This document shows, piece by piece, positions 17,747 through 26,915 of a stretch of 64,000 nucleotides of DNA. Each line of letters begins with the position of its first letter. The stretch's first letter is position 1. The stretch is from Chitinophaga eiseniae. Lineage in GTDB: Bacteria > Bacteroidota > Bacteroidia > Chitinophagales > Chitinophagaceae. Under the pieces are notes generated by a model. The model ran no database searches and was not told where the DNA came from. It saw only the letters and a list, made by a program, of their open reading frames with translations. The position numbers were made by a program, and so were the translations under genes. The stretch lies in assembly GCF_012641265.1 (NCBI RefSeq), contig NZ_JABAHZ010000003.1:558001-622000 (forward strand). Reading direction: 5' to 3'.

Positions 17747-20700
17747 TGGAAGAACACATCATCCGGAGATACAGCTTTGATATCACCTATGATTCCCGCC
17801 CCAGGGCCTTTGCCCTGCAGGATAAGGTGAGCATGCTTTTCAGGCAAAGCATCAGCACCGGCATGGATGAACTGCTGCAACAACTGATTCCTGCCGATAT
17901 GATGGCGTCGATAGATGAACTGGTACTCGACATCGGGCATATTCCTTTTAACGACCTGGAAGCGGAACTGCCTTCCCGTATCCTGTCGGCCTTGCGGCAG
18001 GCATTATCAGACCTGCTACACCACAACCACGCCGGCACCCAACATAGCATTAACGGCGAAATTACCATCCGCAAGGGGGACGAACGGTTGCTGGAGCTAT
18101 TGACATTCTTCCTGTTACAGGGCGTCATGCCCTGGTGGGCAACTGCTGCCGAGCGTGCACAACCCGGCGATATGGCTTTACAGTTGTCCAAAATGTCGCC
18201 GGGTAAGCTGGCAGATTTCCTCCGCAATATTGGCCGGAACAGCGCCGTACGCGAACGGATCGTGTGGCAGTTTCCGGTAGTGGTGTTACAGGCCATCGTG
18301 GAAGTACTGGAACCTGCAGAAGCGCTATTTATTATTGCCGGCAACCGGGAAATCTTACTCCTGCAACAGCAGCAACAGCTGTTACACACCGAAACCAGTG
18401 AACTGGAAAAAGCATTGTGGCTGTTCATGCTCACCTATCTCATTATGGAGCGGGGCAGCAATTTTAACAGGAAAGAATTTGTGCGCAGTAATCTCCTGAA
18501 ACTGGCAGGGCATTTTAACCTGTCGTACGATACGGTGCTGGAATTATTCTTCGAGGCGCTGTCGCGCTACAGTACCGGCTTACCGGATACCGGCCTGGCT
18601 GCCTACATCAGGCAGCTATACGAAGAGCTCACCAGGAAACCCCTGCGAAAATCCATCTTCGGAAATGATCCTGCCTACAAAAAAATAATGACCGACACGG
18701 AAGACCAGATTACCATCCTGCGGTATTACCTGCTGTATGGCGCTATACCGTGGTGGGCGCCCGGCATCACAGAAGCTTCGTTACAACAGATGCTGGTGCA
18801 TACAGGCTACCAGGCATCGGCAGCATTAAAACAGTTATTGCAGCAAGTACTGCAACAACAACCGGCCGTACACAGGTGGAAAAAGCTGATGCATACTCAT
18901 GCAGCAACAGTACAAAAAGAAAAGTATTTACTGGAGATAAAAACATGGGCCGATGCCACGATGGCAAGCGCCCCACTTGACGCAGACACGACACCAAAAC
19001 AACTGTTACTCCGCGACGTGATCCTGCATTTGCTGACCTATGGGAGTATATCATGGTGGGGCAAAGACTATGCACATTTTTCACTGAATAGCTTGCTCGA
19101 ACAGCTGGCTGGCCAGCATCCGGAGCAAACAGTCAGCATCCTGGAATATGCAGGCACCTTGCCCGATGCCATGTACCGGTTGATCACCGGCGTAAGGCCC
19201 GAAATATTTTTCCGTTTGCTGAAGCACAACGGTATGGATACCACTATGGAAGAAGTATACAACAACGTATATACGTTGTTATTGACGGCACAGCAGCTGG
19301 TAACTATTACCAGCCTTCCATTAGAGCAGTTTGTATTACAGGCGCTATGGCAATCACTGGCGGCAGCGCGTTATAAACGGATCAGCAAAACGGCGTTGCT
19401 CCAACACCTGCTCACTCCGGCATGGTCGGCTACACCGGTGGCATCGCCGCATATGATCCGGTTTTTATTGCAACAGCTATTGCCCGTAATTCATCATCTC
19501 CCGGGTAATGCTTTGCTGGCAAATGACTTACAGGAATGGGATATGGCGCCACCACCACAGCAAACATTCCACTTACCAGCGGAAATACATGCGCCGCCAG
19601 CCATGGTAGCCAGCTGGCTGCAACAATTCCTGACCACGGGACAATTACCGCCCGCAGCGCATCATACAGATATTGCTTACGCCGCGCAATTACTCCAATG
19701 GCTATACGAATACCACCGGGAATATCTCAAAATACTACAGGACAACATCACCTTATCTCCACTCCTGTTCCGGCAGCTGGAGGAAATATTCCTGCAACTG
19801 GAACCGGAGGTGGCGCCCATACAGGCTTTGCTGCAACCCTGGCTGGAGAAAACGATGCAGACAGATCTCTCCTTTACCGGGAGCAGCAACAGTCAGCTTT
19901 ACCAGCCATCAGTGGCATTCCGGTCTTTGTTGCAGCGCATGCAGCGCTACCATGCCATTACAACAGAGCGCCAGCAACAAACGTTGCTGGAAGAAGCGCA
20001 GCAACTGGTCGTAGCATTCCTTACCAGGCACCGGCTGCCGGAACAACTGGGAAACCTTTCGTTATCTGCCACCAATGATATCCTCAAAGCAGCGGTAATA
20101 TTGCTGTTTAGAGCAGCTCCCGCAACGCTTCAGCAATTATTTACCGGTTACCGCCAACAACTGGCAGCAAGATTACAGATCTACAGTTTATTTTCCTTTT
20201 ATGGGGGCTTGCCCGACAGCGATATCCGTCAAAGCCTGGACCTATACGCCGTACAGGACAGCCTGCTGTTATTCCAGGAAACAGCCGGCGCCGCGATCGC
20301 CGACAGCATCACCGATCTACGGAAAGCCATCCGTTTTTACAAGCAACGCAGTCAACAGGAAAGGAAGGTCTTCTACAGCAAAATATTACAGCACTCAGCA
20401 CTCATTGAGCAAATGGCCCGGCACCTCGACGACGACTCCTTCCTGGATATTATGCAGGACACGCCCACCGGCTGGGCCGGCAATACACCCGATGCGCTCC
20501 ATGAGTTACAACAGCTGTTGGCAGGTTTGCTACCAGGCAGTCTCGAAAAAGCAGCACTGCAACAGGTATTCCGGCGCTTCCACCTGATGTTGCTGGGCGC
20601 ACATATACATGTGTATGACGCCAGGAGCTATGCTACCCGCTTCCTGGATTTTATAACCATGTCTGCTCCTGCCATTGCTAACTTACTTATATTGCAACTG

Positions 20701-21441
20701 GCTAAAACACCACAGCAGGTCACCGTATTGTCACATACACATATACGTGGTATACTACCGGTATTACAGCAACAGGCGCTGAGCCATATTACGGCCAGGC
20801 AACACCAATTGTTGTTACGGGAAAGCCTGTATGAAAAAGAACAGGCGCCACTGCGGCAGCAACCAGTCGTTCCCGGAGTGGAGATAGCAGAAAAGGAACC
20901 AGACAGTTGGTCCAGGGTAAAAAAGCCCCCGCTGGATACCATCTATACCGGAAATGCAGGATTAATCCTGTTACATCCTTTTCTTCCATTTGGCTTTAAG
21001 CGGGTAGGACTGGTGAATGATGAAGGATTTGTAAACCGGGAAGCGCAACATCGCGCCGTACACCTGTTACAATACATGGTGAATGGAAAAGAAATACACG
21101 CCGAACATGAGCTGGCATTGAACAAATTACTCTGTGCCGTGCCCCTCGAAGAACCGGTACCGGCCGAAATATTACTAACAGACGAAGAAAAACAGCTTTG
21201 CCGGGAACTGCTTACAGTCGTGATCCAGCGTTGGGAGAAAATGAACAACTCTTCGATAGAAGGCTTCCAGGCAGCTTTCCTGCAACGCGAAGGTGCACTA
21301 TGGCAAAAAGAAGACGACTGGTGGTTACGGGTGGAAGAAAGAGGCTATGATTTAATTTTACAAACGTTACCCTGGGGTATTGGTATGATCAGAACGCCCT
21401 GGATGGAAAAAACAATTTATACCGAATGGGCATACAGTTAA
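17746..21441 (+). CDS. Contractile injection system tape-measure protein (Pvc14-like)
   Basis: The 1231-residue protein has the family N-terminus IIRRYSFDITYDSRPRAFAL and a long Gln/Leu-rich helical middle. The conserved C-terminal part lies near residues 1065-1140 (GLILLHPFLPFGFKRVGLVN, AVHLLQYMVNG). It also carries repeated LLYGAIPWWAPG-like segments at about residues 125, 328 and 428, spaced by roughly 100-200 residues, which suggest internal repeats. The family sets particle length and may hold cargo in the lumen. It overlaps the ATPase gene by 16 bp. Confidence 0.92.
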   Translation: MEEHIIRRYSFDITYDSRPRAFALQDKVSMLFRQSISTGMDELLQQLIPADMMASIDELVLDIGHIPFNDLEAELPSRILSALRQALSDLLHHNHAGTQHSINGEITIRKGDERLLELLTFFLLQGVMPWWATAAERAQPGDMALQLSKMSPGKLADFLRNIGRNSAVRERIVWQFPVVVLQAIVEVLEPAEALFIIAGNREILLLQQQQQLLHTETSELEKALWLFMLTYLIMERGSNFNRKEFVRSNLLKLAGHFNLSYDTVLELFFEALSRYSTGLPDTGLAAYIRQLYEELTRKPLRKSIFGNDPAYKKIMTDTEDQITILRYYLLYGAIPWWAPGITEASLQQMLVHTGYQASAALKQLLQQVLQQQPAVHRWKKLMHTHAATVQKEKYLLEIKTWADATMASAPLDADTTPKQLLLRDVILHLLTYGSISWWGKDYAHFSLNSLLEQLAGQHPEQTVSILEYAGTLPDAMYRLITGVRPEIFFRLLKHNGMDTTMEEVYNNVYTLLLTAQQLVTITSLPLEQFVLQALWQSLAAARYKRISKTALLQHLLTPAWSATPVASPHMIRFLLQQLLPVIHHLPGNALLANDLQEWDMAPPPQQTFHLPAEIHAPPAMVASWLQQFLTTGQLPPAAHHTDIAYAAQLLQWLYEYHREYLKILQDNITLSPLLFRQLEEIFLQLEPEVAPIQALLQPWLEKTMQTDLSFTGSSNSQLYQPSVAFRSLLQRMQRYHAITTERQQQTLLEEAQQLVVAFLTRHRLPEQLGNLSLSATNDILKAAVILLFRAAPATLQQLFTGYRQQLAARLQIYSLFSFYGGLPDSDIRQSLDLYAVQDSLLLFQETAGAAIADSITDLRKAIRFYKQRSQQERKVFYSKILQHSALIEQMARHLDDDSFLDIMQDTPTGWAGNTPDALHELQQLLAGLLPGSLEKAALQQVFRRFHLMLLGAHIHVYDARSYATRFLDFITMSAPAIANLLILQLAKTPQQVTVLSHTHIRGILPVLQQQALSHITARQHQLLLRESLYEKEQAPLRQQPVVPGVEIAEKEPDSWSRVKKPPLDTIYTGNAGLILLHPFLPFGFKRVGLVNDEGFVNREAQHRAVHLLQYMVNGKEIHAEHELALNKLLCAVPLEEPVPAEILLTDEEKQLCRELLTVVIQRWEKMNNSSIEGFQAAFLQREGALWQKEDDWWLRVEERGYDLILQTLPWGIGMIRTPWMEKTIYTEWAYS

Positions 21442-22763
21442 TAGCATCCAATGCAACCGTCCTGGAACAAGAGCTGGAGTGGTTCCAGTTGATGGCGACA
21501 GCACGCATGCAACAATATTTTCAGCAAACAACAGTGGATCCACCTGCTCCACCGGACCTCTCGAATGATCCATCGGTATATGCACAGGTGGTACGGCATT
21601 ACGGCATGACCACCGCAGAACGTATCATTTTATTGCTGGCACTCATTCCGCATATACAACCACAGCTGCTCGATATCTTTTTCGTAAAGAACGCTACCTA
21701 CGACCGCGGTTTTACAGAATTCGGCGGCATTAAAGGACAATCACACGGCGGCTTTCTGCCTACCGGCGAAACAGCCGCTTTCCTGTTGGCTACAGATGGC
21801 TTGCAGCAACGTTTTCAATTAATCCGCTATTTCAGCCCGGATCATTTTTTTGCCAGGCTCCAGGTACTAAAATTAACACCCGCCGGCGATGAACCGTTAC
21901 TGAGCGGTACGCTGAACCTGTATCCTGAATACCTCAACTTATTCACCCAGGGCCAGCCACATCGCCCGGATTACAATGTACAGTTTCCGGCCAAACGGAT
22001 AGAAACCGGCATGGAATGGGACGACCTGGTACTGGAGCCTCATGCCATGGAAGAAGTGGAAGACATCCGCACCTGGATACAACATGGCGGCACTTTATTG
22101 AAGGACTGGGGTATGAGCCACAAAATAAAACCGGGATACCGCAGCCTGTTCTATGGCCCTCCCGGAACAGGAAAATCGCTGACCGCCTGCCTGCTGGGCA
22201 AGACTTTCAACATGGACGTATACCGCATCGATTTATCGCTGGTGGTATCCAAATATATCGGTGAAACGGAAAAGAACCTGTCGCAGGTATTCGATAGAGC
22301 TATCCATCAGCAGTGGATCTTATTCTTTGATGAGGCAGATGCGCTATTCGGAAAACGCACACCCACATCATCGTCAAACGACCGCTATGCTAACCAGGAA
22401 GTAGCCTACCTGTTGCAACGGGTCGAAGATTTCCCCGGGGTAGTAATATTGGCCACCAACCTGAAAGCTAACATTGATGAGGCCTTCGCACGCCGTTTCC
22501 AGTCAATGGTCTATTTTTCCATGCCGGGCCCCGAACAGCGGTTACGCATCTGGCAACAGTCATTCCCTGAGCATATTACACTGGAAGACAAACTGGACCT
22601 GGAAGACATAGCGCGCAAGTATGAAATGGCCGGAGGAACTATTATCAATGTGGTACGCTACAGCTGTCTGATGGCGTTGAAACGCGGCGACAACACCATC
22701 CGCCAGAAAGATGTAATGGCGGGTATCCGCAAAGAATTCGGAAAAGATGGGAAGATTGTATAA
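21426..22763 (+). CDS. eCIS AAA+ ATPase (Pvc15-like)
   Basis: The 445-residue protein has an N-terminal family domain (about 1-200). An AAA+ core follows, with Walker A GPPGTGKS near residue 244, Walker B ILFFDEAD, sensor-1 ATN and arginine finger ARRF. Pvc15 homologues are needed for particle assembly or cargo loading. The start lies inside the last codons of the tape-measure gene (16-bp overlap), so the two are co-translated. All catalytic motifs are intact. Confidence 0.93.
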   Translation: MGIQLIASNATVLEQELEWFQLMATARMQQYFQQTTVDPPAPPDLSNDPSVYAQVVRHYGMTTAERIILLLALIPHIQPQLLDIFFVKNATYDRGFTEFGGIKGQSHGGFLPTGETAAFLLATDGLQQRFQLIRYFSPDHFFARLQVLKLTPAGDEPLLSGTLNLYPEYLNLFTQGQPHRPDYNVQFPAKRIETGMEWDDLVLEPHAMEEVEDIRTWIQHGGTLLKDWGMSHKIKPGYRSLFYGPPGTGKSLTACLLGKTFNMDVYRIDLSLVVSKYIGETEKNLSQVFDRAIHQQWILFFDEADALFGKRTPTSSSNDRYANQEVAYLLQRVEDFPGVVILATNLKANIDEAFARRFQSMVYFSMPGPEQRLRIWQQSFPEHITLEDKLDLEDIARKYEMAGGTIINVVRYSCLMALKRGDNTIRQKDVMAGIRKEFGKDGKIV

Positions 22764-22791
22764 ACAGCGACGAATTATTTAAAAGCATGCC

Positions 22792-22998
22792 ATGGACATT
22801 CAATTAACAAGTGTTATCACCTGCCCCTTCTGCGGACATCAACAAGCAGAAGAAATGCCGGTAAATGCCTGCCAGTATTTTTATGAATGTAAAAATTGCC
22901 ACCAGCGGCTCACGCCTAAGCCAGGCGATTGTTGCGTATTCTGCAGCTATGGATCGGTAAAGTGTCCTCCTGTTCAACAAGGGGATTGCCATTGCTGA
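22792..22998 (+). CDS. GDCCVxC-domain small Cys-rich protein
   Basis: This 68-residue protein has a zinc-ribbon-like pair, CPFCGH and CKNC, followed by GDCCVFCSYGSVKCPP and a CHC tail. The GDCCVxC family is named after this motif. It is often linked to mercury and other heavy-metal genes, and its members are listed as proteins or selenoproteins. Here all motif positions are ordinary Cys codons. The gene starts 28 bp after the ATPase gene and ends 29 bp before the next one, so it is probably read with the eCIS operon. A link to the injection system is not established. Confidence 0.85.
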   Translation: MDIQLTSVITCPFCGHQQAEEMPVNACQYFYECKNCHQRLTPKPGDCCVFCSYGSVKCPPVQQGDCHC

Positions 22999-23027
22999 TT
23001 CATATAGTATATTTGGTAAAAAAACCG

Positions 23028-24425
23028 ATGAAAACAATCTGCCTTCTTCTTGTATTGTTAATCCCGTGTACCAGGGCGTCGGCACAACAGGTGGCATTTG
23101 AAGTAAAATATTCAGAACCATTGGCTGTTTTAAATTTTGTGGAAAACCTATCCAACAACGCGCCTGACAACCCTTATAAAACAGCTTTTACCAACTCCGC
23201 GTTCCACCAGGAAAAGTATACCAACCTTATTGCTGCATTTGATACGCTGAATATAGATTACAGCTACGAATTCACAGAGTATCCCTATGCACAGAAAATA
23301 GGCGGATCAACCGCCTCCCTGCTAAAGCGAAATTTAATCACTACTGATGATCTTGATAATTTCAAACACCAGTCTGTCGGCATTATTCCCAACAGCAGCT
23401 TGATAACGTTGACGGCTATCCTACGCGAATTTACCCCGGTATACCGGGAGGTAATATATACGCCCAATAAAGCGCTGTTTGAAAAACAACTAAAAGATAT
23501 AACTGCGCTGATAGATTCAAATCAACTGGCCAACTATTTCAACATAGGACTGAAATTCTATGACTCGGACTGGGATCGGTCTATTCCACTGGTATTTTCG
23601 TTTTATCCGCTGCCGGCTTCAAAAAAAGGATTTACCGCTACCGCATTTTATAACCATGCCGTGAGTGCTATCCCGAGTACCTTAACGGACTACCAGCAGT
23701 TGCTGAGCGTACTGCTGCATGAAACTTTTCATATCCTGTATGATGAACAATCGCTGGCCCATAAAAGAGCCATTGAAAGCTGGTTTAATACCCATCCGTC
23801 TAAAAACAGCCGGTATGCATTTTTATTATTAAATGAGGGACTAGCCACCGCGCTGGGCAATGGATATGTATACGGACAGCTAAAGGGCAAGGAAGATACA
23901 GCATCGTGGTATAAACGCAAATACACGAATCTCATCGCTAAAAAAATATACCCGGATGTTAAAGCCTACGTTGAACAAAAGAAGCCCATGGACAAGGCAT
24001 TCATTGATCGTTACATCACCCTTTACGACGAAAACTTTTCCAGCTGGCCACAGGAGCCAGACAACCTGATGACAGACCGCTATGTACTAACGGATAATGC
24101 CGCCGACTTCAATGTGATTGATGGAAAATTCCGCTACCGGTCTATGTCGCAATACGAAGACCATATATCAGAAAGTACGATTGATAAAATGAGCCAGGCG
24201 CCAATTACTAAGATCGTCATTATTTCCCGGGATCATAAAAAGAAGCTCCAGCTGGTAAAAAATAAATTCCCTGAATTGCAGCGCTGGCAGCCCAGGGAGC
24301 AGGCTGATTTTAGCTATGCGGTATTTCTGAAAGACAAGACTTATTTACTCGTGATCAACCTGGTGAAAAATACGCTGGAACAGGCGCTTGACACCTTATC
24401 GGTAAAGGAACAGCCTATACCATAA
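23028..24425 (+). CDS. Secreted HEXXH metallopeptidase-like protein
   Basis: I choose the ATG at 23028 because it opens a clear signal peptide, MKTICLLLVLLIPCTRASAQ; the reading frame is open further upstream, but that part overlaps the preceding gene. The mature protein is about 445 residues. HETFH at residues 231-235 followed by NEGLATAL, with Glu near residue 270, fits a gluzincin-like zinc site (HExxH plus Glu). The family is not recognised with certainty; it may be one of the DUF families of secreted peptidases. It is the last gene before the first strong terminator downstream of the eCIS operon. It could act in the periplasm or outside the cell. Confidence 0.7.
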   Translation: MKTICLLLVLLIPCTRASAQQVAFEVKYSEPLAVLNFVENLSNNAPDNPYKTAFTNSAFHQEKYTNLIAAFDTLNIDYSYEFTEYPYAQKIGGSTASLLKRNLITTDDLDNFKHQSVGIIPNSSLITLTAILREFTPVYREVIYTPNKALFEKQLKDITALIDSNQLANYFNIGLKFYDSDWDRSIPLVFSFYPLPASKKGFTATAFYNHAVSAIPSTLTDYQQLLSVLLHETFHILYDEQSLAHKRAIESWFNTHPSKNSRYAFLLLNEGLATALGNGYVYGQLKGKEDTASWYKRKYTNLIAKKIYPDVKAYVEQKKPMDKAFIDRYITLYDENFSSWPQEPDNLMTDRYVLTDNAADFNVIDGKFRYRSMSQYEDHISESTIDKMSQAPITKIVIISRDHKKKLQLVKNKFPELQRWQPREQADFSYAVFLKDKTYLLVINLVKNTLEQALDTLSVKEQPIP

Positions 24426-24429
24426 AGGC

Positions 24430-24454
24430 ATGCCCGTACCTTGGGTACGGGCAT
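24430..24454. terminator. Perfect hairpin between convergent genes
   Basis: An 11-bp perfect stem (24430-24440 with 24444-24454) and a 3-nt loop follow the peptidase stop codon. No strong T-run is present on the plus strand. It is placed to end the eCIS-side transcript and the convergent hydrolase transcript. Confidence 0.65.
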
Positions 24455-24465
24455 ACATTGCACCC

Positions 24466-25353
24466 TTACTTACCTAATTTCTCTTTAAAGAAATCAATGG
24501 TACGCTTCCAGGCTAATTCCGCCGCGGCATTATCATATCGGGGAGTGGTATCATTGTGAAAACCATGATGCGTTCCGGGGTAATGATATGCCACGTATGC
24601 TTTGTGGTACTGCTTTAAAGCCCGCTCATATGCTTCCCATCCACTGTTAATGTGTGCATCTGTTGCTGCATAGTGTAGTTGAAGCGCGGCCTGTATATTC
24701 GGTACTTCTTCCAGTGGCGCCTGTCCTCCATAAAAAGGAACGGCAGCCAGCAAGCCAGGTATCCTGGCTGCCATCATGTTGGCAATCCAGCCGCCGAAAC
24801 AAAACCCTACTACACCCACTTTCCCGTTACAATATTCACTATGGCGGAGGTATTCAAACCCGGCAATAAAGTCTTCCAGCATTTCCGGCGGATTCCTTTT
24901 GCTGTGTAATTCGCGCCCGGCATCATCGTTGCCGGGATAGCCGCCGAGCGGACTAAGCGCATCCGGCGCCAGGCTTACAAAGCCGGCTAAAGCAGTACGC
25001 CTGGCCACATCTTCAATATGCGGATTCAGTCCCCTGTTTTCGTGCACCACCACGATACCCGGCAAGGGCAACTCAACACCCGCAGGTATACACAACAAGG
25101 CTTTTATAGTACCTCCGCCTTGGGGAGAAGGATAACTGATATATTTTGTAATGATGCGGGGATCGTCGGCCCGCACCTGTATCCCGCCCTGGTAATCCGG
25201 CATCAGGAAGGCAAGCAGGGAGGCTACGGTCCACCCATTTACTGCATAGGCAGATAGTTGCGCAGTGAACTCCTCCTTGCTCAGGCGGTTGTGCGCATAG
25301 TCGTTGTATAATTCAAAAACAGCGGGTTTGATATCTTCTTTTCTGAGCTCCAT
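24466..25353 (-). CDS. Dienelactone hydrolase family protein
   Basis: The 295-residue alpha/beta hydrolase has the DLH pattern: VVVHENRGLNPHIEDVARR, the nucleophile elbow GVVGFCFGGW with Cys in place of Ser, an Asp in YAATDAH and a His in THHGFHND. The family hydrolyses dienelactones and other small esters in the cytoplasm, and the true substrate is not predictable. There is no export signal; the first 60 residues are an extra helical N-terminus (about 50 residues) absent in short DLH enzymes. It lies 6 bp after the acetyltransferase gene. Confidence 0.88.
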   Translation of the reverse strand: MELRKEDIKPAVFELYNDYAHNRLSKEEFTAQLSAYAVNGWTVASLLAFLMPDYQGGIQVRADDPRIITKYISYPSPQGGGTIKALLCIPAGVELPLPGIVVVHENRGLNPHIEDVARRTALAGFVSLAPDALSPLGGYPGNDDAGRELHSKRNPPEMLEDFIAGFEYLRHSEYCNGKVGVVGFCFGGWIANMMAARIPGLLAAVPFYGGQAPLEEVPNIQAALQLHYAATDAHINSGWEAYERALKQYHKAYVAYHYPGTHHGFHNDTTPRYDNAAAELAWKRTIDFFKEKLGK

Positions 25354-25359
25354 ATCAGG

Positions 25360-26103
25360 CTATTTTAGTTGGTAGTTCGTCATTTTAAAATCTTCTGCAA
25401 ACCCCAGCTTCAGATAAATATTTTTCCCCATGGCAGATGACTGCAAGGTAGCCATCTCCTTTTGTTGCGCAAGCGCACTATTCAGTAACATGGCCATCAC
25501 TTCTTCTGCAAATCCCTGCTTCCGGTATGCCGGAACAATGCCCACTCCATGTATGCCCACCAGGTTGCCGGTTTCATGTACGATAGCAGTACCCATAGCT
25601 TCCTGCTGGTGATAAACCAGGTAATACTGTACATCTTCCCTGGTCTTGTTCAATATATCGGCGGCAATGCGATATCCAAAACTCAATGGATACAGTGCTT
25701 CCCATGTTGCTGCCTGCTCCCCTGTGTTTACGTGTACCAGGTTCAACCGGTTTGATTGCTCAAAAGCCTTATCCAATTTCAGCGACATCCCGGTTTGTTC
25801 GGATTTTATGGAAAACCCCAGCTGTTCGAAAACAGGGCGCAAGTCTTGCTGTATATGCCCCCAATAGCTGACGGTTAAAGGCACTGGCGCATTTTTGATC
25901 ACATCGGCTACTGTTCTTATGGTGGCGGCATCTGCATGGCTGTTCAGCCAAATCCTGTTGGGCCATTCGGAGCCAGGCACCAGGCAATAATTAAAACCGG
26001 TCTGTTGAAAGTACTGCCCTGCCGCACTGCCGGCCAGGGTCCACAAAGAAGTTAAGTTGTGTATGTTTTTTTCCGTTACGAGGGAAACAAAATGCTGGTT
26101 CAT
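25360..26103 (-). CDS. GNAT family N-acetyltransferase
   Basis: This 247-residue protein has a C-terminal GNAT fold (about 120-245). Acetyl-CoA motif A is seen as VGIVPAYRKQGFAEEVMAMLL-like sequence near residues 190-210, split here as VPAYRKQGFA. The N-terminal half (about 1-110) is a diverged GNAT-like or substrate domain. The acceptor is unknown. It follows the Crp/Fnr regulator by 53 bp and precedes the hydrolase by 6 bp, so the three may form an operon. Confidence 0.85.
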   Translation of the reverse strand: MNQHFVSLVTEKNIHNLTSLWTLAGSAAGQYFQQTGFNYCLVPGSEWPNRIWLNSHADAATIRTVADVIKNAPVPLTVSYWGHIQQDLRPVFEQLGFSIKSEQTGMSLKLDKAFEQSNRLNLVHVNTGEQAATWEALYPLSFGYRIAADILNKTREDVQYYLVYHQQEAMGTAIVHETGNLVGIHGVGIVPAYRKQGFAEEVMAMLLNSALAQQKEMATLQSSAMGKNIYLKLGFAEDFKMTNYQLK

Positions 26104-26156
26104 CTGGCAAAATTACCGCCAAATCGCCTCATTACACTTTACATATGTTGATTCAG

Positions 26157-26756
26157 CTATTTTTTCTCCAGCTCTTTACGGATCCGGCTTAGCTGGGTAG
26201 GGGTTACCCCCAGGTGTGAAGCGATATGCTGTAGTGGAATACGTTTCTCTATATTCGGATATTCGGCCAGCAGTTGCTGGTACCGGATGCCGGCGTTTTC
26301 CATCACCAGGGAAATTTCCCTTCGCTCTTTGTCAATGATCCAGTTTTTTTCGAGATAGGCGATGTAAAAATTTTTCAGTTCCTCATGCTGGTAAATCAAT
26401 GCCTTGTATTCGCTGTAATCCATCCTGATGAGGGTGGTATCTTCAATGGCCTGCAGGGTAAATTCGGAGGGTGTTCTCAAAAGCGCTGACACAGTAGATC
26501 CGGCAAACTGTCTTTCTAAAAATATATTCTTATTGTAAGTACTCCCATCCCTCCCGGTAAAATAAGCGATCACGGCTCCTTTACAAACAAAGTGAAGATG
26601 CCTGGATACCTGCCCGATATTTAACAGGATCGTTCCCCTTTCCAGCTGGTGAAAGCTCACAATATCTTTCAGCAACTGAAACGACTTGGTTGAAACTGGA
26701 TAATAGCTGAGGATCTTCTCTTTAAATGCTGTTAAATATTGGGCTTCGGCTGTCAC
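26157..26756 (-). CDS. Crp/Fnr-family transcriptional regulator
   Basis: I choose the GTG at 26756-26754 (199 residues), because the longer reading from 26822 runs through an inverted repeat and starts with an unrelated hydrophobic stretch. Residues about 25-120 form a cyclic-nucleotide-binding-like beta-roll (RGTILLNIGQ, CKGAVIAYF). The C-terminal helix-turn-helix is HIASHLGVTPTQLSRIRKEL. Short Crp-like proteins of this kind are common in Bacteroidota and usually lack proven cAMP binding. It may control the acetyltransferase and hydrolase genes downstream. Confidence 0.85.
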   Translation of the reverse strand: MTAEAQYLTAFKEKILSYYPVSTKSFQLLKDIVSFHQLERGTILLNIGQVSRHLHFVCKGAVIAYFTGRDGSTYNKNIFLERQFAGSTVSALLRTPSEFTLQAIEDTTLIRMDYSEYKALIYQHEELKNFYIAYLEKNWIIDKERREISLVMENAGIRYQQLLAEYPNIEKRIPLQHIASHLGVTPTQLSRIRKELEKK

Positions 26757-26802
26757 TGTTGTTATTTTATCGGTATCAAATATCCGAAAATAAACAAAAA
26801 AG

Positions 26803-26846
26803 GCCCTTAAAAGCCACATCATAAGATGGATACGGCTTTTAAGGGC
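26803..26846 (-). terminator. Inverted repeat with T-run on the minus strand
   Basis: Perfect 13-bp arms (26803-26815 and 26834-26846) enclose an 18-nt loop. On the minus strand the stem is followed by CTTTTTTG, the form of an intrinsic terminator. No convincing minus-strand gene lies upstream of it. It may be a leader attenuator of the Crp/Fnr gene or the end of an antisense or lost transcript. Confidence 0.6.
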
Positions 26847-26915
26847 ATGGCCACCAAAGCATCGGCCATTTTCAAAACAATGCTTATTTTCGGGGCTATT
26901 AAATCTTATTCTATC

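Noticed and set aside
22792..22998. Selenocysteine in the GDCCVxC protein
   Set aside because: All motif positions are TGC or TGT and the only TGA is the final stop, so no recoding is needed.
22929..23027. Extended start for the secreted peptidase
   Set aside because: It overlaps the GDCCVxC gene and would bury the clear signal peptide that starts at 23028.
26757..26822. Longer N-terminus for the Crp/Fnr regulator
   Set aside because: It would begin inside an inverted repeat with a hydrophobic stretch not found in the family; the GTG at 26756 gives the usual length.
26826..26915. Longer N-terminus for the MazG-like protein
   Set aside because: It overlaps the same inverted repeat, and family members begin near the EDVKALNSV segment.
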